From Pelagibacterium flavum (GTDB lineage: Bacteria; Pseudomonadota; Alphaproteobacteria; Rhizobiales; Devosiaceae), in the NCBI RefSeq assembly GCF_025854335.1, contig NZ_CP107716.1, positions 1,977,001-2,041,000 on the forward strand: a stretch of 64,000 nt of DNA. Reading direction: 5' to 3'. The position numbers and the translations under genes were made by a program. Numbering within the stretch: position 1 is the stretch's first letter; every line of letters starts with the position of its first letter. The notes beneath the pieces were generated by a model. That model had not been told where the DNA came from. It searched no databases and saw only the letters and a program-made list of their open reading frames with translations. Shown piece by piece: positions 27,558-37,090 of this stretch.

Positions 27558-28811
27558 TCAGACAGGCTTGAGCAGTACGTGGCGCTTCTTGCCGATCGAG
27601 AGCTTGATGACGCCCTCGCTGAGGACCTGATCCTGGCCCAGGCTCATTTTTTCGTCGGTCACGGTCTGGTCGTTGACCTTGAGCGCACCGCCCTGGATGT
27701 GGCGACGGGCCTCGCCATTCGATGACGCCAGACCGGCGGTCACAGTCGCTGCAAGGATGCCAAGACCGCCGCGCAGGGCCGACCAGCCGATCTGGATGGT
27801 CGGCAGCGAGAGATCGAGCTGACCGGCTTCAAAGACCGCCACTGCCGTTGCGGCCGCGTCCTGGGCAGCCTGGCGGCCATGAACAAGCGCCGTTACCTCG
27901 GTCGCCAGCACCTTCTTGGCTTCGTTGATGTCGGTGGCGACACCGGCCATGACGCGGGCGATCTCGTCGAGCGGCAAGGTCGTGAAGAGCTTGAGGAAAC
28001 GCTCGACGTCGGCGTCCTCCGTGTTGCGCCAGTACTGCCAGAAATCGTAAACCGAAAGTGCATCGGCATTGAGCCAGACAGCACCATTGGCGGTCTTGCC
28101 CATTTTCTGGCCCGAGGCCGTGGTCAGCAGCGGCGAGGTGAGGGCGTAGAACTGGGTATCGAGCATGCGGTGTCCGAGATCGAGACCGTTGACGATATTG
28201 CCCCATTGATCCGAGCCGCCCATCTGCAAGGTGCAGCCGTAGCGCTTGTTGAGCTCCACGAAATCGTAGGCCTGCAGGATCATGTAGTTGAATTCGAGAA
28301 AGCTCAGGGACTGCTCGCGGTCCAGACGCAGCTTGACCGAGTCAAAGCTGAGCATGCGATTGACCGAGAAATGGCGGCCCACGTCTCGCAGGAACTCGAT
28401 GTAGCCGAGTTCGAGCAGCCAATCGGCGTTGTTGGCCATTACGGCGTCTTGCGGGCCCTGGCCAAAATCGAGAAAATTGGCGAACTTCTGTTTGATACCC
28501 TCGATGTTTGCGGCAATGCCCTCGACGGTCAGAAGCTTGCGGGCCTCGTCCTTGAAGGAGGGATCTCCGATCATGCCGGTTCCGCCGCCCATCAGAGCGA
28601 TCGGGCGATGGCCGGTTTTCTGCATCCAGTGCAGCATCATGATCTGCATCAGGTGGCCGACGTGAAGCGATGCGGCCGTGGGATCGTAGCCGATGTAGCC
28701 GGTCACGATCTCGGTCGAGAACTTCTTGTCGAGCCCGTCGGGGTCGGACACCTGATGAATGAAACCGCGCTCTGAGAGCGTATTGAGAAATTCGGATTTG
28801 AACTGGGTCAT
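27558..28811 (-). CDS. tyrS: Tyrosyl-tRNA synthetase
   Basis: The 417-aa enzyme charges tRNA-Tyr. It has the HIGH-like HVGHLMQ near residue 52, the tyrosine-binding [20 protein letters not shown], and the KMSKS-like KMGKT near residue 240. A C-terminal S4 RNA-binding domain (about 350-417) has [14 protein letters not shown]. This is the standard bacterial TyrRS. A minus-strand alpha/beta hydrolase gene lies upstream, separated by a hairpin repeat. Confidence 0.97.
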   Translation of the reverse strand: MTQFKSEFLNTLSERGFIHQVSDPDGLDKKFSTEIVTGYIGYDPTAASLHVGHLMQIMMLHWMQKTGHRPIALMGGGTGMIGDPSFKDEARKLLTVEGIAANIEGIKQKFANFLDFGQGPQDAVMANNADWLLELGYIEFLRDVGRHFSVNRMLSFDSVKLRLDREQSLSFLEFNYMILQAYDFVELNKRYGCTLQMGGSDQWGNIVNGLDLGHRMLDTQFYALTSPLLTTASGQKMGKTANGAVWLNADALSVYDFWQYWRNTEDADVERFLKLFTTLPLDEIARVMAGVATDINEAKKVLATEVTALVHGRQAAQDAAATAVAVFEAGQLDLSLPTIQIGWSALRGGLGILAATVTAGLASSNGEARRHIQGGALKVNDQTVTDEKMSLGQDQVLSEGVIKLSIGKKRHVLLKPV

Positions 28812-28927
28812 TGGTCTTGATTCCAGAGCGTTGAAGCTGCCCGGCCGCCATATGCCGGACGGGTTTGGCTCGAAATCATCCCGTCAATCGGGCGCCCTTC
28901 CACCCGGGATGAGATTCGCAGACTGTC

Positions 28928-28961
28928 TGGAGCGTTTCCGACTTTTGCCGGAAACGCTCCA
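28928..28961. repeat. Short perfect hairpin, partial copy of the dispersed repeat family
   Basis: TGGAGCGTTTCCG and its exact complement (13-bp stem, 8-nt loop) match the outer stem of the repeat family but lack the core. No T-run follows in either direction, so it is not a plain terminator. Confidence 0.6.
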
Positions 28962-28976
28962 AAACGATCGCAGGGG

Positions 28977-29639
28977 TCAACGTCCGCCGCCGGCGGCGAT
29001 CTCGGCCCGGCGACGGTCGAGATATTCGCCGCACGCTTCGATCAGTTCGTCGATCTTGTCCTCGTAGAAGTGGTTGGCACCCTCGACGATCTGCTGTTCG
29101 ATCGTGATGCCCTTCTGGAGTTTGAGCTTGTCGACCAGCTTCTGAACGGCCTCGGGCGGCGCCACACGATCCTTGTCGCCATGGATGATCAGGCCCGAAG
29201 ACGGGCAGGGGGCCAGGAACGAGAAGTCATAGAGGTTTTCCGGCGGGGAAATTGAAATAAAGCCCTCGACTTCGGGACGACGCATCAGGAGCTGCATGCC
29301 GATCCAGGCACCGAACGAGAAGCCGGCGATCCAGCAGCCGCGGCTTTCGCGGTTGAGGGCCTGCAGCCAGTCGAGCGCGGCCGCGGCGTCGGACAATTCG
29401 CCCACGCCATGATCGAAGAGGCCCTGGGAGCGCCCAACGCCGCGCGAATTGAAGCGCAGGACCGCAAAGCCGCGCTGCACGAACATGTAGAAGAGATTGT
29501 AGACGATCTGGTTGTTCATCGTGCCCCCGAACTGGGGGTGAGGATGAAGGATGATCGCAACGGGTGCGTTGGGCTCCTTGCCCGGTTGATACCGGCCCTC
29601 GATACGCCCCTCAGGTCCGTTGAAAATCACTTCAGGCAT
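28977..29639 (-). CDS. Alpha/beta hydrolase
   Basis: The 220-aa protein has HPHPQFGGTMNNQIV, an oxyanion-type HP segment, the nucleophile elbow GFSFGAWIG (Ser), the acid in HGDKDRVAPP (Asp) and the base in GANHFYEDK (His). It belongs to the small hydrolase family often called YsgA/DUF-type alpha/beta hydrolases that is widespread in Hyphomicrobiales. The substrate is unknown. It has no signal peptide, so it is cytoplasmic. It lies 165 bp upstream of tyrS in the same direction and is divergent from the suf operon. Confidence 0.85.
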   Translation of the reverse strand: MPEVIFNGPEGRIEGRYQPGKEPNAPVAIILHPHPQFGGTMNNQIVYNLFYMFVQRGFAVLRFNSRGVGRSQGLFDHGVGELSDAAAALDWLQALNRESRGCWIAGFSFGAWIGMQLLMRRPEVEGFISISPPENLYDFSFLAPCPSSGLIIHGDKDRVAPPEAVQKLVDKLKLQKGITIEQQIVEGANHFYEDKIDELIEACGEYLDRRRAEIAAGGGR

Positions 29640-29744
29640 TGACTCTTACCTTTATGCTTAGTTCGGCGCTGCATGGGAGCCATGCACCCGCGGACCCGGC
29701 TTGACGAATGGTGCAGGCGTCCATAAAACTGACTTGGAATACCA

Positions 29745-29763
29745 GTTTAGAATAATTCCAAAC
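29745..29763. promoter_or_regulatory. Irr-box-like iron control element before the suf operon
   Basis: GTTTAGAAT-A-ATTCCAAAC is a 19-bp near palindrome and differs from the Irr consensus TTTAGAA-N3-TTCTAAA by one base in the right half. It lies 125 bp before the first gene. TTGACG (29701) with ATAAAA 16 bp later could be the promoter, which would put the box just past the transcription start. Irr represses iron-using genes when iron or heme is short. Two small hairpins (29772-29786, 29797-29816) lie in the leader. Confidence 0.65.
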
Positions 29764-29887
29764 GGGTTTTGGCCGGAGTTTCCGGCGCATTTGAGCGCTC
29801 CTTTTACTTAAGGAGCGAGTCGAATTTCAAGGATTGTTTGCTGCAGCGGCCTTTTAGAGAGTCCGGGAGCGGCGAGTTGACGGATCG

Positions 29888-31030
29888 ATGAGCGTATATC
29901 TCGACCATAACGCTTCGGCGCCCATGCTGCCGCGCGTCCGCGCAGCGATGCTGGCTGCGCTCGAAATGGTGGGTAATCCATCGTCGGTTCACGGCCCGGG
30001 GCGGGCGCTGCGCGCGCTTATCGATGATGCCCGGGACAAGGTTGCAAAGGCGGCCGGGGCCGAGGCCAAGCAGGTGGTTTTCACCGGCTCGGCGACCGAA
30101 GCCCTGACCCAGGCCATTGTCGGGGGCGTCAAGGCTTTTGCGATCGACCGGGTTGTCGTTTGCGCGACCGACCATGCGGCGGCACTGAAGGCCGCGGAAG
30201 CGTCTGGCGTGTCGGTTCGGGTAGTCGGCGTTGATGGCAACGGGATCATTGATCTCGACGCATTGGCTCGCCATATCGAAACCGCCAATGCCGCCGGGGA
30301 AAAGCTGCTGGTGGCCGTATCCTGGGTCAATAACGAGACCGGAGTTGTCCAGCCGCGTGCAAAGATCGAGATGCTGTTGGGGCCAACGCCTCATATTCTC
30401 GTCGTCGATGCGGTGCAGGCTTTTGGCAAGCTTGGTCTGGATTTTGCGGCCTGCGCTACCGATATGATGGCCATATCGGCTCATAAGATCGGCGGGCCTG
30501 CCGGCATCGGCGCCCTGCTGGTCAAGGGGCATGCGGACACGGTTCGGCTGGTTCCCGGGGGCGGGCAGGAGCAGGGCCGGCGGGGCGGCACCGAATCGGC
30601 GGCGCTGATCGCGGGGTTTGGGGCGGCCTGCGAAGAGTTTGGCGAGGTTTTCAAGGCAGATCGGGCGGCAGCGCTCGTCACGGCGTTTGAAGATCGGCTT
30701 TTTTCGCTGGTGCCCGATGCGGTGATTTTCTCACGCGGGGCGGAGCGGATCGGCACCACGATCAATTTCGCGGTGCCGGGGATAAAGAATACAGTGGCGA
30801 TGATGAGCCTGGACCTGGCTGGCATCGCCGTTTCGTCGGGTTCTGCATGTTCGTCTGGCAAGGTTGGACGTTCCCATGTGCTCAGCGCCATGGGCGTGTC
30901 GCCCGATTTGAGTGAATGCGGCCTTCGGGTCAGTTTCGGCTGGTCGTCGACCACCGAGGAAATTGACGCCTTCTTTTCGGCGTTTGAAACCGTTCTGAGC
31001 CGTCATCGCCGTAACGGCGCTGCAGCTTAG
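29888..31030 (+). CDS. NifS/IscS-type cysteine desulfurase, first gene of the suf operon
   Basis: The 380-aa PLP enzyme takes sulfur from cysteine for Fe-S clusters. It begins [13 protein letters not shown], has [26 protein letters not shown], the PLP lysine in [16 protein letters not shown], and the persulfide cysteine in [17 protein letters not shown]. This is a group I (NifS/IscS) enzyme, different from the group II SufS at 35079, so the operon holds two desulfurases. This pairing occurs in other Alphaproteobacteria. The gap to sufB is 17 bp. Confidence 0.9.
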   Translation: MSVYLDHNASAPMLPRVRAAMLAALEMVGNPSSVHGPGRALRALIDDARDKVAKAAGAEAKQVVFTGSATEALTQAIVGGVKAFAIDRVVVCATDHAAALKAAEASGVSVRVVGVDGNGIIDLDALARHIETANAAGEKLLVAVSWVNNETGVVQPRAKIEMLLGPTPHILVVDAVQAFGKLGLDFAACATDMMAISAHKIGGPAGIGALLVKGHADTVRLVPGGGQEQGRRGGTESAALIAGFGAACEEFGEVFKADRAAALVTAFEDRLFSLVPDAVIFSRGAERIGTTINFAVPGIKNTVAMMSLDLAGIAVSSGSACSSGKVGRSHVLSAMGVSPDLSECGLRVSFGWSSTTEEIDAFFSAFETVLSRHRRNGAAA

Positions 31031-31047
31031 CACCAGGAGACTTTTTG

Positions 31048-32577
31048 ATGTCCGATTATGACATTCCGACCCTCAAGGAAAACATTGACCGCGATACGGT
31101 CGATCAGGTGCTGGCGCTCGACGTCGACAAGTACAAGTACGGCTTCGAGACGATCATCGAATCCGACAAGTCGCCCAAGGGCCTCAATGAGGATACCGTG
31201 CGGTTCATTTCGGCCAAGAAGAACGAGCCTGAATGGATGCTCGAATGGCGGCTCGAGGCCTTCCGGCGCTGGCTGACGCTCGAAGAGCCGACCTGGGCGC
31301 GCGTCTCGTATCCGGAGATCGATTTCCAGGATCAGTACTATTATTCGGCGCCCAAAAGCACCACGGGACCGAAGTCGCTGGCCGATGTCGATCCGGAATT
31401 GCTGCGGACGTATGAAAAGCTGGGTATCCCGTTATCCGAGCAGAAAATCCTGGCTGGGGTTCAGGGCGAGGATGCGACGCAAGATACGCCGTTCGGCAGC
31501 AATGTTGCAGTCGATGCAGTGTTCGACTCGGTTTCAGTGGTGACGACCTTCCGCGAGGAACTGGCCAAGCACGGCATCATCTTCTGCTCGATTTCCGAGG
31601 CGGTGCGCGAGCATCCTGAACTGGTCAAGAAGTACCTTGGCTCGGTCGTGCCGGTTACCGACAATTTTTACGCAACGCTCAATTCGGCCGTGTTTACCGA
31701 CGGATCGTTCGTTTACATCCCCAAGGGCGTTCGCTGCCCGATGGAGCTCTCGACCTATTTCCGGATCAACGAGAGGAACACCGGCCAGTTCGAGCGTACG
31801 CTGATTATCGCCGAGGAAGGCTCGTATGTGAGCTATCTCGAGGGCTGTACGGCTCCGATGCGCGACGAAAATCAGCTCCACGCTGCCGTTGTCGAGCTGG
31901 TGGCGCTCGATGAAGCCGAGATCAAATATTCGACGGTCCAGAACTGGTATCCAGGCGACAAGGACGGCAAGGGCGGCATCTACAATTTCGTCACCAAGCG
32001 TGGCGATTGCCGCGGCAAGAACTCCAAGATTTCCTGGACGCAGGTCGAGACGGGCTCGGCGATCACCTGGAAATATCCCAGCTGCATCCTGCGCGGCGAC
32101 GGCTCGCGCGGCGAGTTTTATTCGATCGCGATTTCAAACGGAAAGCAGCAGGTCGACAGCGGCACCAAGATGATCCATCTGGGCAAGAACACGTCCAGCC
32201 GTATCATTTCCAAGGGTATAGCGGCGGGTAATTCCGACAACACCTATCGCGGCCAGGTCTCCTCGCATCGCCGGGCGACTGGCGCGCGCAATTTTACCCA
32301 GTGCGACAGTCTTCTGATCGGCGATCGCTGCGGAGCGCATACGGTACCCTATATCGAAAGCCGGAACTCCTCGACGGTGTTTGAGCACGAAGCGACGACG
32401 TCCAAGATTTCCGACGACCAGATGTTTTATTGCCTGCAGCGCGGGTTGAGCGAGGAAGAAGCAGTGGCTCTGATCGTGAACGGTTTTGTTCGCGACGTGC
32501 TGCAGCATCTGCCAATGGAGTTCATGGTCGAAACCCAGAAGCTGATCGGCATCTCGCTGGAAGGCAGCGTTGGATAA
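31048..32577 (+). CDS. sufB: Fe-S cluster assembly scaffold protein SufB
   Basis: The 509-aa protein forms the SufBC2D scaffold that builds Fe-S clusters. It has the [17 protein letters not shown] stretch, [20 protein letters not shown], the Cys-containing [19 protein letters not shown] and [20 protein letters not shown], all conserved in SufB. The start is the ATG at 31048 with AGGAG before it (a TTG three bases earlier is less likely). Its TAA stop overlaps the ATG of the cupin gene by one base. Confidence 0.97.
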   Translation: MSDYDIPTLKENIDRDTVDQVLALDVDKYKYGFETIIESDKSPKGLNEDTVRFISAKKNEPEWMLEWRLEAFRRWLTLEEPTWARVSYPEIDFQDQYYYSAPKSTTGPKSLADVDPELLRTYEKLGIPLSEQKILAGVQGEDATQDTPFGSNVAVDAVFDSVSVVTTFREELAKHGIIFCSISEAVREHPELVKKYLGSVVPVTDNFYATLNSAVFTDGSFVYIPKGVRCPMELSTYFRINERNTGQFERTLIIAEEGSYVSYLEGCTAPMRDENQLHAAVVELVALDEAEIKYSTVQNWYPGDKDGKGGIYNFVTKRGDCRGKNSKISWTQVETGSAITWKYPSCILRGDGSRGEFYSIAISNGKQQVDSGTKMIHLGKNTSSRIISKGIAAGNSDNTYRGQVSSHRRATGARNFTQCDSLLIGDRCGAHTVPYIESRNSSTVFEHEATTSKISDDQMFYCLQRGLSEEEAVALIVNGFVRDVLQHLPMEFMVETQKLIGISLEGSVG

Positions 32578-33095
32578 TGGCGGGAGCGGACTACAACCCG
32601 GTGGTTCGAGTGCCCGAGATGGAACTCGAGCGCAATGCGGGGATGGGTTGGTTTGAATCGTTTGACGGTTATGTCGGCGAAATCCTCCAACTCACCCGCT
32701 TGGGCTGTGCCTATACCGAGGTGGCGCCGGGCAAGACGGCATGCCCCTACCACGTGCATCATGCCGAAGACGAAATGCTGGTGATCCTTTCAGGTGAAGG
32801 CGACTATCGGTTCGGCGGAGAAATTTACAGGGTGAAGGGTGGCGACGTGCTGGGCGCGCCTATGGGCGACGCAAGCTACGCGCACCAACTGATCAATACC
32901 GGGACGGAAACGCTGAAATACCTGGTGATTTCGTCCAAGGCGGATGTCGATGTCTGTGAATACCCCGACAGCGCGAAGTTTCAGGTGATGAGCCGCCCAG
33001 TGGAAGGCACAAAACGACGGCGCTTCCGCTTTATCGGGCGAGAAGAAACGAGCCTCGATTATCTCGACGGCGAAAATATCGGAGACGAAAAATGA
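32577..33095 (+). CDS. Cupin-domain protein inside the suf operon
   Basis: The 172-aa protein has a single cupin barrel with [19 protein letters not shown] (HxH and Glu metal ligands) and [17 protein letters not shown] (the second motif with His). A C-terminal tail has [12 protein letters not shown]. The start ATG overlaps the sufB stop (TAATG) and the stop overlaps the sufC start (ATGA), so it is translated with its neighbours. It is not a standard Suf component. It may bind a metal and help or guard cluster assembly, but that is inference from place alone. Similar cupins are annotated as general sugar- or metal-binding proteins. Confidence 0.85.
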   Translation: MAGADYNPVVRVPEMELERNAGMGWFESFDGYVGEILQLTRLGCAYTEVAPGKTACPYHVHHAEDEMLVILSGEGDYRFGGEIYRVKGGDVLGAPMGDASYAHQLINTGTETLKYLVISSKADVDVCEYPDSAKFQVMSRPVEGTKRRRFRFIGREETSLDYLDGENIGDEK

Positions 33096-33856
33096 GCACC
33101 CCGTTGCTTGAAATCAAGAACCTGCATGTTCGCGTCGAGGACAACGAGATCCTCAAGGGTGTGAACCTGACCCTCAATCGCGGTGAAGTTCACGCGATCA
33201 TGGGCCGGAACGGCTCTGGCAAATCCACGCTGTCCTACGTGCTGGCCGGCAAGGAGGACTATGAAGTCACCGAGGGCGAAATCCTGCTCGACGGCGAGAA
33301 TCTTCTGGAAATGGAAGCCGACGAGCGCGCTGCTGCCGGCGTGTTTCTGGCATTCCAGTATCCCATCGAAATTCCCGGCGTTGCGACGATGACCTTTCTC
33401 AAGGCGGCCATGAATGCCCAGCGCAAGGCGCGCGGGGAGGGCGAGCTTTCGACGCCCGATTTCATGCGTGCCGTCAAGGATGCTGCCGGGCTGCTGGAAA
33501 TCAAGCAGGACATGCTCAAGCGCCCGCTCAATGTGGGGTTCTCGGGCGGTGAGAAAAAGCGCGCGGAAATCCTGCAGATGGCGCTTCTGGCCCCCAAACT
33601 CTGCATTCTCGATGAGACCGATTCCGGGCTGGACATCGACGCGCTCAAGGTTGTGTCCGAGGGTGTCAACAAGCTGCGCGCGCCGGAGCGTTCCATGCTG
33701 GTCATCACGCACTACCAGCGCCTGCTGAACTACATCGTGCCCGATGTCGTGCATGTGTTCTCTGCCGGGCGGGTCGTGGAAACCGGCGACAAATCGCTGG
33801 CGCTCGAGCTCGAAGCCAAGGGCTATGCAGACTTCGACGAATCCAACGCTGCCTGA
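33092..33856 (+). CDS. sufC: Suf ATPase SufC
   Basis: The 254-aa ABC-type ATPase drives shape change of the SufBC2D scaffold. Walker A is GRNGSGKST near residue 38, the signature is [12 protein letters not shown], Walker B is [12 protein letters not shown], and the switch His is in VITHYQRLL. It lacks membrane partners, as SufC should. It overlaps the cupin gene by 4 bp and is followed by sufD after 11 bp. Confidence 0.97.
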   Translation: MSTPLLEIKNLHVRVEDNEILKGVNLTLNRGEVHAIMGRNGSGKSTLSYVLAGKEDYEVTEGEILLDGENLLEMEADERAAAGVFLAFQYPIEIPGVATMTFLKAAMNAQRKARGEGELSTPDFMRAVKDAAGLLEIKQDMLKRPLNVGFSGGEKKRAEILQMALLAPKLCILDETDSGLDIDALKVVSEGVNKLRAPERSMLVITHYQRLLNYIVPDVVHVFSAGRVVETGDKSLALELEAKGYADFDESNAA

Positions 33857-33867
33857 GAGGTAACGCC

Positions 33868-35079
33868 GTGAACATACAGACACCTGTCCGGCTGAGCGGC
33901 GCCGAGGAAAGCCTCGTCGCACAGCTCGAGAGCGCCGGAGCCACAGATGCGGCCGAACGCCTGCGGGTGATCGGCCTGCCGACGCGCCGGGTCGAAAGCT
34001 ATCACTATACCGACCTCAGGACCCTTCTGGGCCAGATACCACCGCGGGCGAAGGCGGCGAGCGATTCCAGTGCGCCGGCTGTCGATATTCCGGGGGCCTA
34101 CCGCATCGTAATCGCCAATGGCGTCGTGCAGTCGACTTCGACCGCGCCTGCGGGCGTGATCGTGGGCAAGGCGGCCGGTTCAGTTCTCACAACGCGGGAT
34201 GACGTGCTCGTGCGTCTCAATGCTGCGCTGGTTTCTGAATCGCTGAACCTTGAGCTGGCCGGCTCGGTGGATCCGGTAATCCACATCGACCACCGCATGG
34301 AAGGGGCCGCGGGTCACGTTCAGTCGGGGGCCAAGATTGCCTTCGGTCCGGGTGCAAAAGCTACGGTGATCGAGACGGTGTCGGGCAGCGACGCCGCTCA
34401 TATGGGCAATGTTGGCAGCTATGTCTCGGTTGGTGACGGTGCCGAAGTGACCCATATTCTGGTGGACCTGTCGGCACGTCAGGCGACCCATTTCGCCACC
34501 GTCGAGTATCGGATCGGCGCAGAATCGAGCTTTAAGTCGGTGGTCATCAATGCCGGTGCGCATCTGGCGCGGACCAACGTGTTTGCCGATTTCGTCGGCG
34601 AAGGAACGCATGGCGATTTCTTCGGTCTCAATGTTGTCGATACCGACGAGCATCGGGATATCACCATCGACATCACCCATGGCGTGCCCAACACCACTTC
34701 GGCCGAGCTCTACAAGCAGATCGCGCGCGGGCGCGGCAAGGCAGTGTTCCAGGGCAAGATCAACGTCGCGATCGACGCGCAGAAGACCGACGCCAAGATG
34801 ATGACGCAGGGTCTGATGCTTTCGGACGAGGCGGAAATTCTCTCCAAACCCGAGCTGGAGATTTTTGCCGACGACGTTGTCTGCGGGCACGGCGCGACAT
34901 GCGGGGACCTCGACGAAACCTCGCTGTTTTATCTTATGAGCCGTGGCATTTCGCGTGCAGACGCCGAAACCATACTCATTCGTGCTTTCCTTGAGGAAAT
35001 CACCGGAGCGGTAGAGGACGAATACGTCTCCGAAGCGCTTGCGGGTGTTGTGGAGCGCTGGCTCAAGAAGGACGTTTGA
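33868..35079 (+). CDS. sufD: Fe-S cluster assembly protein SufD
   Basis: The 403-aa protein is the SufB paralogue in the SufBC2D complex. It has a variable N-terminal part with LPTRRVESYHYTDLRTLL, and the conserved C-terminal half with VFQGKINVAIDAQKTDAKM, LSDEAEILSKPELEIFADDV, CGHGATCGDLDETSLFYL and SRGISRADAETILIRAFL. It starts at GTG. Its TGA stop overlaps the sufS start by one base (TGATG). Confidence 0.95.
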   Translation: MNIQTPVRLSGAEESLVAQLESAGATDAAERLRVIGLPTRRVESYHYTDLRTLLGQIPPRAKAASDSSAPAVDIPGAYRIVIANGVVQSTSTAPAGVIVGKAAGSVLTTRDDVLVRLNAALVSESLNLELAGSVDPVIHIDHRMEGAAGHVQSGAKIAFGPGAKATVIETVSGSDAAHMGNVGSYVSVGDGAEVTHILVDLSARQATHFATVEYRIGAESSFKSVVINAGAHLARTNVFADFVGEGTHGDFFGLNVVDTDEHRDITIDITHGVPNTTSAELYKQIARGRGKAVFQGKINVAIDAQKTDAKMMTQGLMLSDEAEILSKPELEIFADDVVCGHGATCGDLDETSLFYLMSRGISRADAETILIRAFLEEITGAVEDEYVSEALAGVVERWLKKDV

Positions 35080-36296
35080 TGCCTTTCGATCTCGCGACAG
35101 CACGCGCGGATTTTCCCATTCTCGAGGAGAAAATTCACGGCAAGCGCCTGGTTTATCTCGACTCGGGTGCTTCGGCGCAAAAGCCGGTGCAGGTGCTCGA
35201 TCGCATGGATCATGCGTATCGACACGAATATGCCAATGTGCATCGGGGACTGCATACGCTGGCCAATCGGGCGACCGAAGCGTTCGAGGGCGCACGCGAG
35301 AAAGTGCGCGCGTTTCTCAATGCCGAGCGGGTCGAAGAGATCATTTTTACGCGTTCGACGACCGAAGCCATCAATCTGGTGGCGTCCTCATTTGCCAGTC
35401 CGCGGATCGGGGAGGGGGACGAGATCGTCATTTCGATCGCCGAACACCACTCCAACATCGTGCCGTGGCATTTCCATCGGGAACGCAAGGGCGCGGTGAT
35501 AAAATGGGTGGACGTGGCCGATGATGGAAGCTTCGATCTTGATGCCTTTACGGCGGCCCTGACGGACCGGACGAAGATCGTTGCGATCACACATATGTCG
35601 AACGTGCTGGGCACGATCAATCCGGCCAAGCAGATCGTGGAGATCGCGCATGCGCGCGGTATTCCGGTTCTGATCGATGGTAGCCAGGCGGCCGTTCACA
35701 CCAAGGTGGACGTGCGCGATATCGGGGCCGATTTCTATGTCTTTACCGGCCACAAGCTCTATGGGCCGACCGGGGTGGGGGTTCTTTACGGCAAGTATGA
35801 CCTGCTTGCCGCGATGCAACCGTTTCTGGGCGGCGGGGAGATGATCGAAGAGGTTTCGCAGGACGCTGTGACCTACAACGCTCCGCCGCACAGGTTCGAG
35901 GCCGGCACGCCGCCGATCGTACAGGCGATCGGGCTTGGCGCGGCGATCGATTATGTCGAGGCCATTGGGCGTGACGCCATTGCGGCCCACGAGCACGAGG
36001 TCGCGGTTTACGCGGGCGAGCAGCTGTCGCGGATCAATTCCCTGCGCATGTTCGGTACCGCACCGAGCAAGGGCGGGATTTTTTCCTTCATGCTCGAGAA
36101 TGCTCATGCCCACGACGTTTCGACAATTCTCGACCGGTATGGTGTTGCCGTGCGGGCCGGGACCCATTGTGCAATGCCCCTGCTACAAAGATTTGGGGTT
36201 ACCTCTACATGTCGGGCCTCGTTTGCCCTATATAATGGCAAGGACGATGTGGACGCGCTTGTCGAGGCTATCGAAAAAGCGCAATCCTTCTTTTGA
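35079..36296 (+). CDS. sufS: SufS-type cysteine desulfurase
   Basis: The 405-aa group II desulfurase takes sulfur from cysteine for the SufBC2D scaffold. It has YLDSGASAQKP, FTRSTTEAINLVA, ISIAEHHSNIVPWH, HMSNVLGTINPAKQI, the PLP lysine in VFTGHKLYGPTGVGVLYG, and the catalytic Cys in RAGTHCAMPLLQRFG. No sufE or sufU gene follows in this operon, so its sulfur acceptor partner must be encoded elsewhere. I chose the ATG that overlaps the sufD stop. Confidence 0.95.
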   Translation: MPFDLATARADFPILEEKIHGKRLVYLDSGASAQKPVQVLDRMDHAYRHEYANVHRGLHTLANRATEAFEGAREKVRAFLNAERVEEIIFTRSTTEAINLVASSFASPRIGEGDEIVISIAEHHSNIVPWHFHRERKGAVIKWVDVADDGSFDLDAFTAALTDRTKIVAITHMSNVLGTINPAKQIVEIAHARGIPVLIDGSQAAVHTKVDVRDIGADFYVFTGHKLYGPTGVGVLYGKYDLLAAMQPFLGGGEMIEEVSQDAVTYNAPPHRFEAGTPPIVQAIGLGAAIDYVEAIGRDAIAAHEHEVAVYAGEQLSRINSLRMFGTAPSKGGIFSFMLENAHAHDVSTILDRYGVAVRAGTHCAMPLLQRFGVTSTCRASFALYNGKDDVDALVEAIEKAQSFF

Positions 36297-36308
36297 TATT
36301 GGACCGTC

Positions 36309-36695
36309 ATGACTGATACCGCACCGGAAAAGACCGAAGCCGAAGCCAAGAGCTTTGTTGAGGGTGGCAATGCGTTGCCGACCGAGGATGTCGAGCGCAT
36401 CACGGCGGACCTGATTGCGGCGCTCAAGACGGTTTATGATCCCGAAATCCCTGTCGATATTTATGAGCTGGGGTTGATCTACAAGGTCGATCTCGACGAC
36501 GACCGCAACCTGACCATCGACATGACGTTGACCGCTCCGGGGTGCCCGGTGGCCGGTGAAATGCCGGGCTGGGTCGAGAATGCGGCGCGCTCAGTCGAAG
36601 GGATTCAGGACGTTGAAGTGAAAATGGTATTCGATCCGCCGTGGGGGCCGGACCGGATGAGCGAGGAAGCGCAAGTCGCGCTGAACTGGTGGTAG
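36309..36695 (+). CDS. sufT: SufT-like MIP18/DUF59 Fe-S assembly factor
   Basis: The 128-aa protein belongs to the MIP18 family, with ALKTVYDPEIPVDIYELGLI, LTIDMTLTAPGCPVAGEMP (the conserved Cys) and VFDPPWGPDRMSEEA. SufT proteins help mature Fe-S proteins when cluster demand is high. An N-terminal extension of about 35 residues is variable and polar. It lies 12 bp after sufS and 2 bp before the next gene. Confidence 0.92.
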   Translation: MTDTAPEKTEAEAKSFVEGGNALPTEDVERITADLIAALKTVYDPEIPVDIYELGLIYKVDLDDDRNLTIDMTLTAPGCPVAGEMPGWVENAARSVEGIQDVEVKMVFDPPWGPDRMSEEAQVALNWW

Positions 36696-36697
36696 AA

Positions 36698-37084
36698 ATG
36701 GCTTTCGCGATCATGCAGCTTACCGATGCCGCTGCCGAGCGCATCAGGGAAATCATCGAAGACAGCGACAAGCCGGTCATTGGCGTGCGTGTCGGGGTGA
36801 AGAATGCCGGCTGCGCAGGCATGGCCTACACGCTCGATTATGTCGAAGAGGCCGTGGCCGGTGACGATCATATCAGCGACAAGGGTGTGCAGGTCTGGAT
36901 CGAGCCTAAGGCGACGCTGTTTCTGCTCGGAACAGTGATGGATTATGAAGAAACCCGGATGTCATCGGGTTTTACCTTCAACAATCCCAACCAGGAAGGC
37001 GCTTGCGGGTGTGGGGAGAGCGTTCAGCTCAAGCCGGCCGATCTTGCCGACCTGGCCAGAGCGCGGGCCGAAGCAACGGTCTGA
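36698..37084 (+). CDS. sufA: SufA/IscA-type Fe-S carrier
   Basis: The 128-aa A-type carrier takes clusters from the scaffold to target proteins. It shows the three conserved cysteines, one in GVKNAGCAGMAYTLDY and two in EGACGCGES near the end, and FNNPNQ before the last pair. I chose the ATG at 36698 (MAFAIMQLT), since the frame opening upstream overlaps sufT. It is the last gene of the operon. The convergent diguanylate cyclase gene ends 6 bp away, so no terminator fits between them. Confidence 0.94.
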   Translation: MAFAIMQLTDAAAERIREIIEDSDKPVIGVRVGVKNAGCAGMAYTLDYVEEAVAGDDHISDKGVQVWIEPKATLFLLGTVMDYEETRMSSGFTFNNPNQEGACGCGESVQLKPADLADLARARAEATV

Positions 37085-37090
37085 GGGCGA

